Part shown: positions 54,453 to 63,715 of the stretch, in pieces | Position numbering within the stretch: position 1 is the first letter of the stretch | Layout of the letters: every line of letters begins with the position of its first letter | Source of the DNA: Planomonospora parontospora | GTDB taxonomy: Bacteria; Actinomycetota; Actinomycetes; Streptosporangiales; Streptosporangiaceae | Length of the DNA: 64,000 nucleotides | Assembly (NCBI GenBank): GCA_014647935.1 | Contig: BMQD01000002.1 | Span: forward strand, 248,001 to 312,000 | Direction: 5' to 3' | Position numbers and translations under genes: made by a program | Notes under the pieces: generated by a model | What the model saw: only the letters and a program-made list of their open reading frames with translations | The model's database searches: none | What the model was told of the DNA's origin: nothing

Positions 54453-55424
54453 TCAGCCGGCGAGGGCCTTGACCAGGTCGTCGAGGACGACCTGGGCGGC
54501 CAGCGGGGCGCCGCGGGTGCTCCAGACGGAGCCGTCGACGGTGGCGACGTGGCCGGCCTTGACGGCCTTCAGCTCCTTGAAGGCGGGGGTCTCCTTGACT
54601 TCGGCGAGGGCCTTCTCGCCGTCGGAGGTGAGGGTGGACAGGAACAGCCACTCGCCGTCGATGTCGGACAGGGCCTCCAGGCTCAGCGGCATGGAGTGGG
54701 CGGTGCCGTCCTTGTCCTGCGCCTTGGGCCGGGTGAGGCCGAGGTCGGTGGCGACGAAGCTGGCGAACTGCCGCTTCTCCATCCAGCTCGGGCCCTGCGG
54801 GTTCCACCGGACGATGCTCACCTCGGCGGGCTCGACCTTGGCCTTCGCCTCGGCGACCTTGGCGTCGTAGTCGGCGAGGACCTTCTTGGCCGCGTCGAGC
54901 CTGTTCAGCGTGTTGCCGATGCCCATGAACGACAGCTTCCAGTCGTCGGTGGGCGCCATCGTGACCACCGTCGCAGGAGTGATCTTGCGGAGCTGGTCGA
55001 GCATCTGCTGGTCCTGCATGTCCCCGGCGAGGATCAGGTCGGGCTGGACCTCGACGACCTTGTCGATCACCGGCTGGAGCAGGTTGCCGACGACGGGGAT
55101 GCCCTGGACCTTGTCGGCGAGGTACGCCGGGGGCTTGTCGAGGCCCTGGCCGTTGGTGATGCCGACCGGGGTGACGCCGAGGGCGAGGGCGGCGTCGAGG
55201 TCCTCCTGGGTGAGGGTGACCACGCGCTTCGGCTCCGCGGGGACCTTGATCAGGGTGCCGGTGGCGTCCTTCACCTCGCGGGTGGCGGAGGCGGCGGAGG
55301 ACGAGGCGGCGGGTGCCGCGGACGTGTCCGTGGACGCGTTCTCGGACGGCGTGCCGCACGCCGCGACGGTCAAGGCGGCGAGAACGGCGGCGAACAGGCC
55401 GCCGGCCCTGCGGAGGGGGGACAT
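54453..55424 (-). CDS. Iron-siderophore substrate-binding lipoprotein
   Basis: A 323-residue class III binding protein with lipoprotein signal peptide (lipobox VAAC, Cys23), a Ser/Ala-rich linker and the two-lobed fold: VPAEPKRVVTLTQEDLDAALAL opens lobe 1 and DKVVEVQPDLILAG is a family-typical segment. It shares the fold but little close sequence with the lipoprotein at 4773, so it probably binds another siderophore. It is divergent from the fused permease, with two iron boxes between, and starts at the ATG at 55424. Confidence 0.93.
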   Translation of the reverse strand: MSPLRRAGGLFAAVLAALTVAACGTPSENASTDTSAAPAASSSAASATREVKDATGTLIKVPAEPKRVVTLTQEDLDAALALGVTPVGITNGQGLDKPPAYLADKVQGIPVVGNLLQPVIDKVVEVQPDLILAGDMQDQQMLDQLRKITPATVVTMAPTDDWKLSFMGIGNTLNRLDAAKKVLADYDAKVAEAKAKVEPAEVSIVRWNPQGPSWMEKRQFASFVATDLGLTRPKAQDKDGTAHSMPLSLEALSDIDGEWLFLSTLTSDGEKALAEVKETPAFKELKAVKAGHVATVDGSVWSTRGAPLAAQVVLDDLVKALAG

Positions 55425-55441
55425 GCGAACTCCAGACCAGA

Positions 55442-55480
55442 TTAGGCAAGTCTTACCTACTTTAGGTTAGCCTTACCTTA
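55442..55480. promoter_or_regulatory. Two iron boxes (DtxR/IdeR-type operators), 20 bp apart
   Basis: TTAGGCAAGTCTTACCTAC (55442-55460) matches the consensus at 14 of 19 positions and TTAGGTTAGCCTTACCTTA (55462-55480) at 16 of 19. The second box abuts and includes the A of the permease ATG at 55480. Starts are 20 bp apart, as at 4718. Confidence 0.9.
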
Positions 55481-57723
55481 TGTTTACGCAACCCCGGGCC
55501 CCCCTCCCGGTGTTCGCCCTCTGCCTGACGGCGTTGCTGGGACTCGCCGCGGCCTCCGTGCTGACCGGCGCCGGCCGGGTCGCGCCGGAGCAGGTCGTCG
55601 ACTACCTGCTCGGCGCCCGCGGCGACCACCATCTGGAGATGGTCGTCACCACGCTCCGGCTGCCCCGCACGCTGGCCGCCCTCGTCGTGGGCGCCGCCCT
55701 CGGCGTCTCGGGCATGCTGCTGCAGGCGGTCACCCGCAACCCGCTCGCCGAGACCGGACTGCTCGGGGTGAACTCGGGCGCCGCCCTCGGCGTGGTCGTC
55801 GGGATCGTCTACGCGGGCGCGCAGACCGGCGGGGCCTACCTGGTCTGGGCCCTCGGCGGCGCGCTGCTGGCCACCGGGGTCGTGCTGCTGATCGGCTCCC
55901 GCTTCTCCCCGCTCAAACTGGTCCTGGCGGGCGCGGCGCTGTCGGCCACGCTCACCGGGATCACCTCGGCCATGCTGGTCGCCGACCCCGTCACCTTCGA
56001 CCAGTACCGGTTCTGGGTGCTCGGCTCGCTCGCGGGCGTCCCGCTGGAGCGGGTCCTGTCGGTCTCCCCGGCGATCCTGGCCGGACTCGGCATGGCCGCG
56101 CTGGCCGCCCGGCCGCTGGCCGCGCTCTCCCTCGGCGACGACATGGCCGTGGCCCTCGGCCACCGGCCCGGCCGTACCCGGGTCACGGTGACCGTGGCGG
56201 TGACGCTGCTCAGCGCCGCCGCGGTCGCGGTGGCCGGGCCGATCGGCTTCCTCGGCCTGCTGGCCGGCTACCTGGCCAGGACCCTGCTCGGCGGCCGGGT
56301 CGGCCCGCAGATCGTGCTGTCGGGCCTGGCCGGCGCGCTGGTGCTGCTCGGCGCGGACGTGCTCGCCCGGGTGGTCATGCGGCCGTACGAGGCGCCGGTC
56401 TCGCTGCTGATCGCGATCCTCGGCGGACCCGTGCTGATCGTGGTGGCGCGCTCCCGCGCGGTCGCCGCCGGGGCCGGGGACCTGATCTCGGACAGGATCC
56501 CGCGCCGGGGGGCGGGGCTCCTCCGGTCGCCGGCGGAAGGGCTCCGCCGCATCCTGGGGCGGCGGGCCGGAGCGGACCGCGCGGGCGGGGCCCCGGCGAC
56601 CGGCGCACGGCGAGGCGTACGGTCCGGCGTGCAACACGGCGCACGGTCCGGTGTACGGCGCGGAGCGGGGTCCGGGCCGGGGCGGGGACCGCTCCCGTCC
56701 GACGCGCTGCCGGTACGGCTCGGCGCCCTCTCGGTCCTGCTCCCGGTGCGATCCTCCTTCGCCGTCGCGGCGCTGGCCGCGCTCGCGGCGGCGGCCGGGG
56801 TGACCGCGCTGGTGGCAGGGCAGTCCGCGATGACCGCCGGCCAGGCGCTGGACGCGCTGCGCGGGATCGGGGCGGGCGGGCAGATCCTGCTCGTCCAGGA
56901 GATCCGGCTGCCCAGGGTCGTCGCCGGGCTGGTGGCGGGGGCCGCGCTCGGCCTGTCCGGCTGCCTGACCCAGGCGCTGGCCCGCAACCGGCTGGCCACC
57001 CCCGACATGCTCGGCATCAACCAGGGCGCCGTCATCGCCATCATGCTGGCCGGACTCTTCTCGTCCGCGGAGATGCTCTTCGAGCACTGGTGGACCGGCC
57101 CGCTCGGCGCCCTCGCCGCCGCCGTCGTGGTCTTCGCGATCTCCGGCGGCGTCGGCACCCAGGGCTACCGGTTCATCGTCACGGGCCTGGCGGTCACCAC
57201 CCTGGCCGGGGCGCTGACCCAGTCGGTCCTGGCCTGGCGCGGCCTCAGCTCGGCCACGGCCATCCACTCCTGGAGCGTCGGCAGCCTCGCCGGGCGCGGC
57301 TACCCGGTGGCGCTGCCGGTGGCCGTCGGACTGGCCCTGCTGCTGCCCGCCGCGCTGGCCGTCTCCCGGCGGCTGGACGTGATGCGTTTCAGCGAGGACG
57401 TCGGCACCGGGCTCGGGGCGAACCCCCGGACGACCCGGCTGGCCGTCCTCGCCCTGGCCGTGGCCCTGGCCGGGCTGGCCATCGGCATCGGCGGGCCCAT
57501 CGCCTTCGTGGCGCTGGCCGCGCCCGTGATCGCCGCCCGCCTGTCCGGGCCCGCCCGGCTCCCGCTCGTCGGCGCGCCCCTCACCGGAGCCGCGCTCGTC
57601 GTGGCCGCCGACACGATCGGCCGCGTCATCGCCTCCGGGGCGGAGATCCCCGCGGGCGTCGTGACGAGCGTCCTGGGCGGCCCCTTCCTGCTGTGGACCC
57701 TGCTCTCCGACCGGAGGTCGTGA
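55480..57723 (+). CDS. Fused double FecCD permease (FhuB-like)
   Basis: The 747-residue protein consists of two FecCD permeases in tandem: half 1 about 1-345 (LRLPRTLAALVVGAALGVSG, LLQAVTRNPLAETGLLGV, GPIGFLGLLAGYLART), half 2 about 420-747 ([52 protein letters not shown]). A linker of about 70 residues rich in Gly/Arg/Ala/Ser joins them. It forms the whole membrane channel in one chain, unlike module 1 with two genes. The iron box touches the ATG and no ribosome site is visible, so a leaderless start is possible. No ATPase gene is adjacent. Confidence 0.93.
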   Translation: MFTQPRAPLPVFALCLTALLGLAAASVLTGAGRVAPEQVVDYLLGARGDHHLEMVVTTLRLPRTLAALVVGAALGVSGMLLQAVTRNPLAETGLLGVNSGAALGVVVGIVYAGAQTGGAYLVWALGGALLATGVVLLIGSRFSPLKLVLAGAALSATLTGITSAMLVADPVTFDQYRFWVLGSLAGVPLERVLSVSPAILAGLGMAALAARPLAALSLGDDMAVALGHRPGRTRVTVTVAVTLLSAAAVAVAGPIGFLGLLAGYLARTLLGGRVGPQIVLSGLAGALVLLGADVLARVVMRPYEAPVSLLIAILGGPVLIVVARSRAVAAGAGDLISDRIPRRGAGLLRSPAEGLRRILGRRAGADRAGGAPATGARRGVRSGVQHGARSGVRRGAGSGPGRGPLPSDALPVRLGALSVLLPVRSSFAVAALAALAAAAGVTALVAGQSAMTAGQALDALRGIGAGGQILLVQEIRLPRVVAGLVAGAALGLSGCLTQALARNRLATPDMLGINQGAVIAIMLAGLFSSAEMLFEHWWTGPLGALAAAVVVFAISGGVGTQGYRFIVTGLAVTTLAGALTQSVLAWRGLSSATAIHSWSVGSLAGRGYPVALPVAVGLALLLPAALAVSRRLDVMRFSEDVGTGLGANPRTTRLAVLALAVALAGLAIGIGGPIAFVALAAPVIAARLSGPARLPLVGAPLTGAALVVAADTIGRVIASGAEIPAGVVTSVLGGPFLLWTLLSDRRS

Positions 57724-57724
57724 C

Positions 57725-58999
57725 ATGCCGATGCAATCCCCCGGACACGGTTCCCCGGGCGTGCCCCCGCGGGACGGCCGGACCACCCCGCTGGTCGAGC
57801 CGGCCCGGACGCCGGGCAGGTACCGGGTGACCTTCCTGTGGCGGGCCCGGTCCGAGGACGAGCGGGCGGTCGTCCTGATCAACACGCTGACCGACCGGGA
57901 CCGGCACACGGGCGACATCGGCGCCCACGTGATGACCCGGGAGCCGGGCGGCGACGTGCTCAGCCTGACCTACGAGCTCGAGGGGGACCTGCGGGCGAGC
58001 TACCAGATCCTCCCGTGCGAGCAGGTGCCCGGCACCGACCGGGACTCCTGGCTGCGCGTCATGACGACGGCCCTCCCCGACCCGGGCAACCCCGTCATGG
58101 TCCCCGGAAGCCACGGCCGCAACCCCTCCTCCCTGCTGGAACTTCCGGAGGCCCCCGCGCAGCCGTACCGGGATCGGCGCCCCGGCGTGCCCGGGGGACG
58201 GGTGCACGAGAGCGCGGTCGCGGGACGGCGGGTCTGGGTCTACACGCCGCCGGGGCACGAGGCCTCCGCGGCGGAGACATCCGAGCGGGAGGTCCCGGGG
58301 ACGCCGGGATCCTCGGCGGTTTCGGCGGTTCCGGCGGCTCCCGTGGCCCCGGCGGCTCCCATGGCGGAACGGGACGGCGGAGTGGCGGGACACCGGGGCG
58401 GCGGGCCGTACCCGGTGCTCGTCCTGCTCGACGGGGACGTGTGGGCCGGGCGGATCGCGCCGACGATGGACAACCTGATCGCCGAGGGCCGGATCCCGCC
58501 GACGGTCGTGCTGCTGCCCGACGCGGTGGACCGGCCGACCCGGCTGCGCGAGATGGCCTGCCACGAGCCGTTCGTCCGGCACCTGGCCGACGACCTGCTG
58601 CCCTGGGCGCAACAGGAGTGGGGGGTCACCGGCGATCCCGGGCTGACCGTGGTCGCGGGCCAGAGCTTCGGCGGGCTCACCGCCTCCTACGCGGCGTTCA
58701 CCGCTCCCGAGCGCTTCGGCAACGTGCTCTCGCAGTCCGGCTCCTACTGGTGGAGCGACGACGACCCCGAATGGCTGACCCGGAGCTACGAGCGGGCGCC
58801 CCGGCTCCCGGTCCGCTTCCACGTGGAGGCCGGGCGGCTGGAGTGGATGCTGCTCGCCGAGAACCGGCGGTTCGCCGGGGTCCTCGCCGCCAAGGGGTAC
58901 GAGGTGACGTTCACCGAGTACAACGGCGGCCACGACCCGGCCTGCTGGCTCGGAGGGCTCGCCTCCGGGCTCTCCGGGCTGGCCGCGGGGTGGTCGTGA
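57725..58999 (+). CDS. Enterochelin esterase-like siderophore hydrolase (Fes type)
   Basis: The 424-residue protein has an N-terminal Fes-like beta domain (about 25-175) and an alpha/beta-hydrolase domain with nucleophile Ser314 in VAGQSFGGLTA and catalytic His403 in YNGGHDPACW. Fes enzymes cleave ester bonds of ferric enterobactin-like trilactones in the cytoplasm to release iron. A low-complexity insertion (about 180-225) is unusual. The start lies two bases after the permease stop, preceded by GGAGG, so the genes are co-translated. It suggests the transported siderophore has ester links (catecholate lactone, inference). Confidence 0.9.
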   Translation: MPMQSPGHGSPGVPPRDGRTTPLVEPARTPGRYRVTFLWRARSEDERAVVLINTLTDRDRHTGDIGAHVMTREPGGDVLSLTYELEGDLRASYQILPCEQVPGTDRDSWLRVMTTALPDPGNPVMVPGSHGRNPSSLLELPEAPAQPYRDRRPGVPGGRVHESAVAGRRVWVYTPPGHEASAAETSEREVPGTPGSSAVSAVPAAPVAPAAPMAERDGGVAGHRGGGPYPVLVLLDGDVWAGRIAPTMDNLIAEGRIPPTVVLLPDAVDRPTRLREMACHEPFVRHLADDLLPWAQQEWGVTGDPGLTVVAGQSFGGLTASYAAFTAPERFGNVLSQSGSYWWSDDDPEWLTRSYERAPRLPVRFHVEAGRLEWMLLAENRRFAGVLAAKGYEVTFTEYNGGHDPACWLGGLASGLSGLAAGWS

Positions 59000-60237
59000 T
59001 GGGCGCCCCCGGAGCGGATGTGGCCGGGGCGGGCGCGAAGGGAGCGGATGTGAACGGCGCGGATGTGAGCGGAGCGGGCGCGGCCGGGGCGGGCGCGGAG
59101 GGACCGGGGCGCGACCCGGTGAAGGCCGCGATCAGGGAACGGGTGCTGGCGCACGCCGGGGAGCTGGTCGGGTTGAGCCACCGGATCCACGCGCATCCCG
59201 AGACGGCCTTCGCCGAGCACCGGGCGGCGGAGTGGACGGCGCGGGCGCTGAGCGCGGCCGGGTTCGAGGTGACCGCCGGGGCGGGCGGGCTGCCGACCGC
59301 CTTCTCCGCGTCGTACGGCTCCGGCCCCGTGACGGTGGCGTTCTGCGCGGAGTACGACGCGCTGCCCGGCCTCGGCCACGCCTGCGGGCACAACGTCATC
59401 GCCGCGGCGGCCGTCGGCGCGGGCCTGGCGCTCGCCCCGGTCGCCGACGCGCTCGGCCTGACCGTGAAGGTGGTCGGCACCCCCGCCGAGGAGCGCGGCG
59501 GGGGCAAGGCGCTGCTGCTGGAGGCGGGCGTCTTCGACGGCGTGGACGCGGCCATGATGGTGCATCCCGGGCCGTTCGAGACCGTCAGGTTCCGCTCGTT
59601 CGCGCTCGGCACGCTCGACGCCGAGTACCTCGGCCGCCCGGCTCACGCCACCCTCGCCCCGCACGAGGGCCGCAACGCCGCCGACGCGATGACCCTGGCC
59701 CAGGTCGCGATCGGGCTGCTCCGCCAGCAGCTCCCGCGCGACTGGCACGTGCACGGCGTGGTGACGGCCGCGGGGGAGGCGCCCAACGTCATCCCGGCCC
59801 GCGCCGCGGCGAGTTACGAGATCAGGGCCGCCAGGGCCGAGGACCTCGCGGCGCTCCGCGCCCGGGTGGAGGACTGCTTCCGGGGCGCCGCCGTGGCGAG
59901 CGGCTGCGAGCTGAACCTGACCCGCCCGGAACCGGACTACCTGGACTTCCGGGACGACGCGGGGCTGGCGGAGCTGTACGCGGCCAACGCCGCCGCGCTC
60001 GGGCGGCCCGCCCCGGTCGAGCGCGAGCCGTTCGCGATGACCGACATGGCCAACGTCTCGCACGTGGTCCGCGCCATCCACCCGATGCTCGACATCGGTG
60101 CCGGCGGGGCCGTACCGCACGACGCCGCCTTCGCCGAGGCCGCCGCGGCCCCGGCGGCCGACCGCGCGCTGCTCGACGCCGCCGTCCTGCTCGCCTGGAC
60201 GGCGGCCGACCTGGTCCGTCCGCCCGCGGGAGCGTGA
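58999..60237 (+). CDS. M20-family amidohydrolase
   Basis: The 412-residue protein is an M20D-type metallo-amidohydrolase. Metal and catalytic residues are visible in LGHACGHN (His127, His131) and TPAEERGGGK (Glu164-Glu165), with a dimerisation-domain region at about 200-300. Its ATG overlaps the stop of the esterase gene (TGATG). About 35 N-terminal residues are a Gly/Ala/Asp repeat, so true initiation may be a later GTG near 59119. Family members remove acyl or aminoacyl groups from amide bonds. In this position it may process the imported siderophore after the esterase (inference). Confidence 0.9.
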   Translation: MGAPGADVAGAGAKGADVNGADVSGAGAAGAGAEGPGRDPVKAAIRERVLAHAGELVGLSHRIHAHPETAFAEHRAAEWTARALSAAGFEVTAGAGGLPTAFSASYGSGPVTVAFCAEYDALPGLGHACGHNVIAAAAVGAGLALAPVADALGLTVKVVGTPAEERGGGKALLLEAGVFDGVDAAMMVHPGPFETVRFRSFALGTLDAEYLGRPAHATLAPHEGRNAADAMTLAQVAIGLLRQQLPRDWHVHGVVTAAGEAPNVIPARAAASYEIRAARAEDLAALRARVEDCFRGAAVASGCELNLTRPEPDYLDFRDDAGLAELYAANAAALGRPAPVEREPFAMTDMANVSHVVRAIHPMLDIGAGGAVPHDAAFAEAAAAPAADRALLDAAVLLAWTAADLVRPPAGA

Positions 60238-60274
60238 ACACCACCCCCGCTCACTCTTCAGGAGACGTTCAGGT

Positions 60275-60313
60275 TATGGTAAGCCTGTCCTAAGTTAGGC
60301 AAGGCTTACGGGT
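60275..60313. promoter_or_regulatory. Two weaker iron boxes, 20 bp apart, before efeU
   Basis: TATGGTAAGCCTGTCCTAA (60275-60293) matches the IdeR-type consensus at 13 of 19 positions and TTAGGCAAGGCTTACGGGT (60295-60313) at 12 of 19. Start-to-start distance is again 20 bp. They lie 12-50 bp upstream of the efeU start. Confidence 0.7.
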
Positions 60314-60324
60314 GGAGGCCGTCC

Positions 60325-61167
60325 ATGCTCGCGAGTTATCTCATCGGTCTCCGCGAGGGGCTGGAGGCGGCGCTCGTCGTCTCCATCCTCGTGGCCTTCC
60401 TCGTCAAGAGCGACCGCCGCGACCGGCTGCCGCTGGTCTGGGCGGGCGTCGGCGCCGCGGCCGTGCTCTCGGTGGCGTTCGGCGCGCTGCTCACCTTCAC
60501 CGCCGCCCACCTCGACCTGCAGCAGCAGGAGCTGTTCGAGGCGGTCGTCTCGATCACCGCGACCGTGTTCGTCACGTCCATGATCTTCTGGATGCGGACG
60601 GCCGCCCGGCGGATGTCCGGGGAGCTGCGGGAGAAGCTCGGCGAGGCGCTCCGGCTGGGACCCGTGGCCGTCGTCGTGGTGGCGTTCCTCGCGGTGGCGC
60701 GCGAGGGGCTGGAGACCACGCTGCTGTGGTTCGCCGCCGTGCAGGGCGCCACCACCACCGCCAGCCCGCTGATCGGCATCACCCTGGGCCTGCTGACCTC
60801 GGTCGCGCTCGGCTGGGGGCTGTACCGCAGCGCCCTGCGGATCAACCTCACCACGTTCTTCACCTGGACCGGCCTGCTGCTGATCCTCGTCGCCGCAGGC
60901 ATCCTCAAGTACGGCGTGCACGACCTGCAGGAGGCGGGGTTCCTGCCGGGGCTGAACACCCACGCCTTCGACATCAGCGGCGTCCTCGACCCCGGCGCCT
61001 GGTACTCGATGGTGCTCGGCGGCATGTTCAACGTCACCGCCCAGCCCAGCGTCCTGGAGACCGTCGCCTGGGTCGCCTACGCGGTGCCCGTCCTCGTCCT
61101 CTTCCTGTGGCCCGGCGGCAGGACGCCGGCGGGCCCCGCCCCCCAGTCGGCCCAGGCCGCTTCCTGA
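60325..61167 (+). CDS. efeU: Iron permease EfeU (FTR1 family)
   Basis: A 280-residue, seven-helix protein with two REGLE iron-binding motifs: R10-E-G-L-E14 in the first helix and R126-E-G-L-E130 in the fourth. This is the hallmark of the FTR1/EfeU family, the channel of the EfeUOB elemental iron importer. The ATG at 60325 follows GGAGG. It is the first gene of a tight efeU-efeO-efeB operon behind two iron boxes. Confidence 0.96.
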   Translation: MLASYLIGLREGLEAALVVSILVAFLVKSDRRDRLPLVWAGVGAAAVLSVAFGALLTFTAAHLDLQQQELFEAVVSITATVFVTSMIFWMRTAARRMSGELREKLGEALRLGPVAVVVVAFLAVAREGLETTLLWFAAVQGATTTASPLIGITLGLLTSVALGWGLYRSALRINLTTFFTWTGLLLILVAAGILKYGVHDLQEAGFLPGLNTHAFDISGVLDPGAWYSMVLGGMFNVTAQPSVLETVAWVAYAVPVLVLFLWPGGRTPAGPAPQSAQAAS

Positions 61168-61181
61168 CCGGAGTCAACGCA

Positions 61182-62339
61182 ATGCGCACCCCCACCGCCG
61201 CGCCCACCGCCCTGGCCGCCGCCGTCCTCGCCCTCGCCGGTCTCGCCGGCTGCTCGTCGGCGGACCCGGATTCGGGCCCGGGGGCCACGGCCGCCGCCGG
61301 GACCGGGGGCGGCCCGGTCGCCGTCGCCGCCACCGACACCGAGTGCAAGGTCGCCGCCACCGAGGTGGCCGCGGGCACCTCGACGTTCGCCGTGACCAAC
61401 AACGGCGCCAAGGTGACGGAGTTCTACGTCTTCGCCGCGGGTGACCGGGTGATGGGCGAGGTCGAGAACATCGTCCCCGGCCTGACCCGGGAGCTCGTCG
61501 TGGAGCTCCCGGCGGGCATGTACGAGACGGCCTGCAAGCCCGGCATGACGGGCAAGGGCATCCGCAACGCGCTCAAGGTCAGCGGAGAGCACAAGCCGCT
61601 GACCGACGACGCGAAGCTCGCCGAGGCCGTCGCCGGCTACAAGCGGTACGTCAAGTCCCAGTCGGACACCCTGCTGGTCAAGACCAAGGAGTTCGTGGAC
61701 GCCGTCAAGGCCGAGGACATCGACAAGGCCAAGGAGCTGTTCCCCGTCGCCCGCACCTACTGGGAGCGCATCGAGCCGGTGGCCGAGATCTTCGGCGACC
61801 TCGACCCGGCGATCGACGCCCGGGAGAACGACGTGGCCGAGGGGGAGGAGTGGACAGGTTTCCACAGGATCGAGAAAGACCTCTGGGTGGCCAAGGACGT
61901 CTCGGGCGACGACGAGCTGGCCGACAAGCTGATGACCGACGTCACCACGATCGTGGAGAAGGCCAACGCGGCCGAGCTCTCCCCGGTCCAGCTCGCCAAC
62001 GGGGCCAAGGAACTGCTCGACGAGGTGGCCACCGGGAAGATCACCGGTGAGGAGGACCGCTACTCCCACACGGACCTGTGGGACTTCGCCGCCAACCTCC
62101 AGGGGTCCAGGGCCGCGGTCCAGTCGCTCCGCCCGGTCCTGGAGGAGCGCGACCCGGCGCTGGTGAAGACGCTGGACGAGAGGTTCGCCGCCGCCGAGGC
62201 CGCCCTGGAGGCGCACCGCAGCGGTGACGGCTGGAAGCTGCACACCGAGCTGTCGAAGGAGGACCTGCGCGTGCTGTCGGACGCCATCAACAGCCTCTCC
62301 GAGCCGATCAGCAAGGTCGCGGCGGTGGTGGTGCGGTGA
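61182..62339 (+). CDS. efeO: EfeO iron-uptake lipoprotein
   Basis: The 385-residue protein has a lipoprotein signal with lipobox LAGC (Cys24), a cupredoxin-like domain (about 45-140) and a C-terminal imelysin-like M75 domain (about 150-385) with the HxxE motif in FHRIEKDLW. This matches the two-domain EfeO. It binds iron outside the membrane and works with EfeU and EfeB. Only 14 bp separate it from efeU, and its stop overlaps the efeB start (GTGA). Confidence 0.96.
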   Translation: MRTPTAAPTALAAAVLALAGLAGCSSADPDSGPGATAAAGTGGGPVAVAATDTECKVAATEVAAGTSTFAVTNNGAKVTEFYVFAAGDRVMGEVENIVPGLTRELVVELPAGMYETACKPGMTGKGIRNALKVSGEHKPLTDDAKLAEAVAGYKRYVKSQSDTLLVKTKEFVDAVKAEDIDKAKELFPVARTYWERIEPVAEIFGDLDPAIDARENDVAEGEEWTGFHRIEKDLWVAKDVSGDDELADKLMTDVTTIVEKANAAELSPVQLANGAKELLDEVATGKITGEEDRYSHTDLWDFAANLQGSRAAVQSLRPVLEERDPALVKTLDERFAAAEAALEAHRSGDGWKLHTELSKEDLRVLSDAINSLSEPISKVAAVVVR

Positions 62340-63595
62340 GCGGGATCAGCCGCCGGTCGCTGTTCGGCCTGGGCGCCGCGGGCGTCGCCGCCGCAGGGGC
62401 CGGGGCGGTCGCCGCCCGCGTGCTCGCGGACGAGCCGCCCGCCGCCCGCCCGGTGTCGTCGTCCTCGGCGTCCGACGCGGTGCCGTTCTACGGCCGGCAC
62501 CAGGCGGGGATCACGACCCCCGCCCAGGACCGGCTGCACTTCGTCGCCTTCGACGTGACCACCACCGAGCGGGCCGAGCTGGTCGACCTGCTGCAGGAGT
62601 GGACGGCCGCCGCCGCGCGGATGACCCAGGGCAGGGACGCAGGCGCGTTCGGCGCGGTCGGCGGGGCCCCGGAGGCTCCGCCGGACGACACCGGCGAGGC
62701 CCTCGGCCTGCCCGCCTCCGGTCTCACCCTGACGGTCGGTTTCGGCCCGTCGCTGTTCGACGAGCGGTTCGGGCTGGCCGGGCGGAGGCCGCCCGCGCTC
62801 GCCGACCTGCCCGCCTTCGCGGGTGACGGGCTGCTGCCCGAGATCTCCGGCGGTGACATCTGCGTCCAGGCGTGCGCGCACGACCCGCAGGTGGCCGTGC
62901 ACGCGATCCGCAACCTCGCGCGGATCGGGTTCGGCAGGGTGACCGTGCGCTACTCGCAGCTGGGCTTCGGCCGCACGTCGTCCACCTCCCGGACGCAGGC
63001 CACCCCGCGCAACCTGATGGGCTTCAAGGACGGCACGAACAACCTCAAGCTCGAGGACACCGCGATGCTCCGCGACCACCTGTGGGCGGCCCCCGGCGAC
63101 GGACCGGCCTGGATGGACGGCGGTGCCTACCTGGTCACCCGCAAGATCCGAATGCACATCGAGACCTGGGACCGCGCCCCGCTGGCGGAGCAGGAGGCGA
63201 TCTTCGGCCGGGACAAGGGCGAGGGCGCCCCGCTCACCGGGAAGGCCGAGTTCGACGAGCCGGACTTCGCGAAGACCGGTCCCGGCGGAGAGCCGGTGAT
63301 CCCCCGGGACGCCCACGTCCGGCTGGCGCACCCCACCTCGCACGGCGGAGCGCGCCTGCTGCGCCGCGGCTACAACTACGTCGACGGCTCCGACGGCCTG
63401 GGACGGCTGGACGCGGGCCTGTTCTTCATCGCCTACCAGCGTGACCCGCGCAGGCAGTTCGTCCCGGTGCAGCAGGCGTTGGCCGCCACCGACCCGCTCA
63501 ACGAGTACATCAAGCACGTCTCCAGCGGGCTGTTCGCCTGTCCGCCCGGGGTGGTGGACGCGAGCGACCACTGGGGGAGGGCGCTCTTCGCCTGA
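62336..63595 (+). CDS. efeB: Dyp-type heme peroxidase EfeB
   Basis: The 419-residue protein begins with a Tat signal (SRRSLFGLGAAGVAAAGAG), so it is exported folded. The Dyp peroxidase signature GFKDGTNN (GxxDG, catalytic Asp) is present and a probable proximal heme His lies in RLAHPTSHGG. Length fits EfeB/YcdB. It oxidises ferrous iron or acts on heme/porphyrin in the EfeUOB system. The GTG start overlaps the efeO stop. Confidence 0.96.
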   Translation: MSGISRRSLFGLGAAGVAAAGAGAVAARVLADEPPAARPVSSSSASDAVPFYGRHQAGITTPAQDRLHFVAFDVTTTERAELVDLLQEWTAAAARMTQGRDAGAFGAVGGAPEAPPDDTGEALGLPASGLTLTVGFGPSLFDERFGLAGRRPPALADLPAFAGDGLLPEISGGDICVQACAHDPQVAVHAIRNLARIGFGRVTVRYSQLGFGRTSSTSRTQATPRNLMGFKDGTNNLKLEDTAMLRDHLWAAPGDGPAWMDGGAYLVTRKIRMHIETWDRAPLAEQEAIFGRDKGEGAPLTGKAEFDEPDFAKTGPGGEPVIPRDAHVRLAHPTSHGGARLLRRGYNYVDGSDGLGRLDAGLFFIAYQRDPRRQFVPVQQALAATDPLNEYIKHVSSGLFACPPGVVDASDHWGRALFA

Positions 63596-63607
63596 GGGCC
63601 CGCGATC

Positions 63608-63649
63608 CGAGCAGGCCGGAGACGAAGGCGTACATCCCCGGCCTGCTCG
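63608..63649 (+). terminator. Hairpin terminator after efeB
   Basis: A 12-bp perfect stem (CGAGCAGGCCGG with CCGGCCTGCTCG) and an 18-base loop lie 13 bp after the efeB stop. There is no U-tract. Confidence 0.65.
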
Positions 63650-63715
63650 TCAGTAGATCGTCAACCCATCACAGAAGTGATTACTTAAAGTGATTCATGT
63701 GTGACAATAAGCGAC

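Noticed and set aside
55480-57723. Possibility that the double permease is two genes joined by a sequencing error
   Set aside because: The frame stays open through a linker with no stop or start signals, and fused FhuB-type permeases are a known arrangement.
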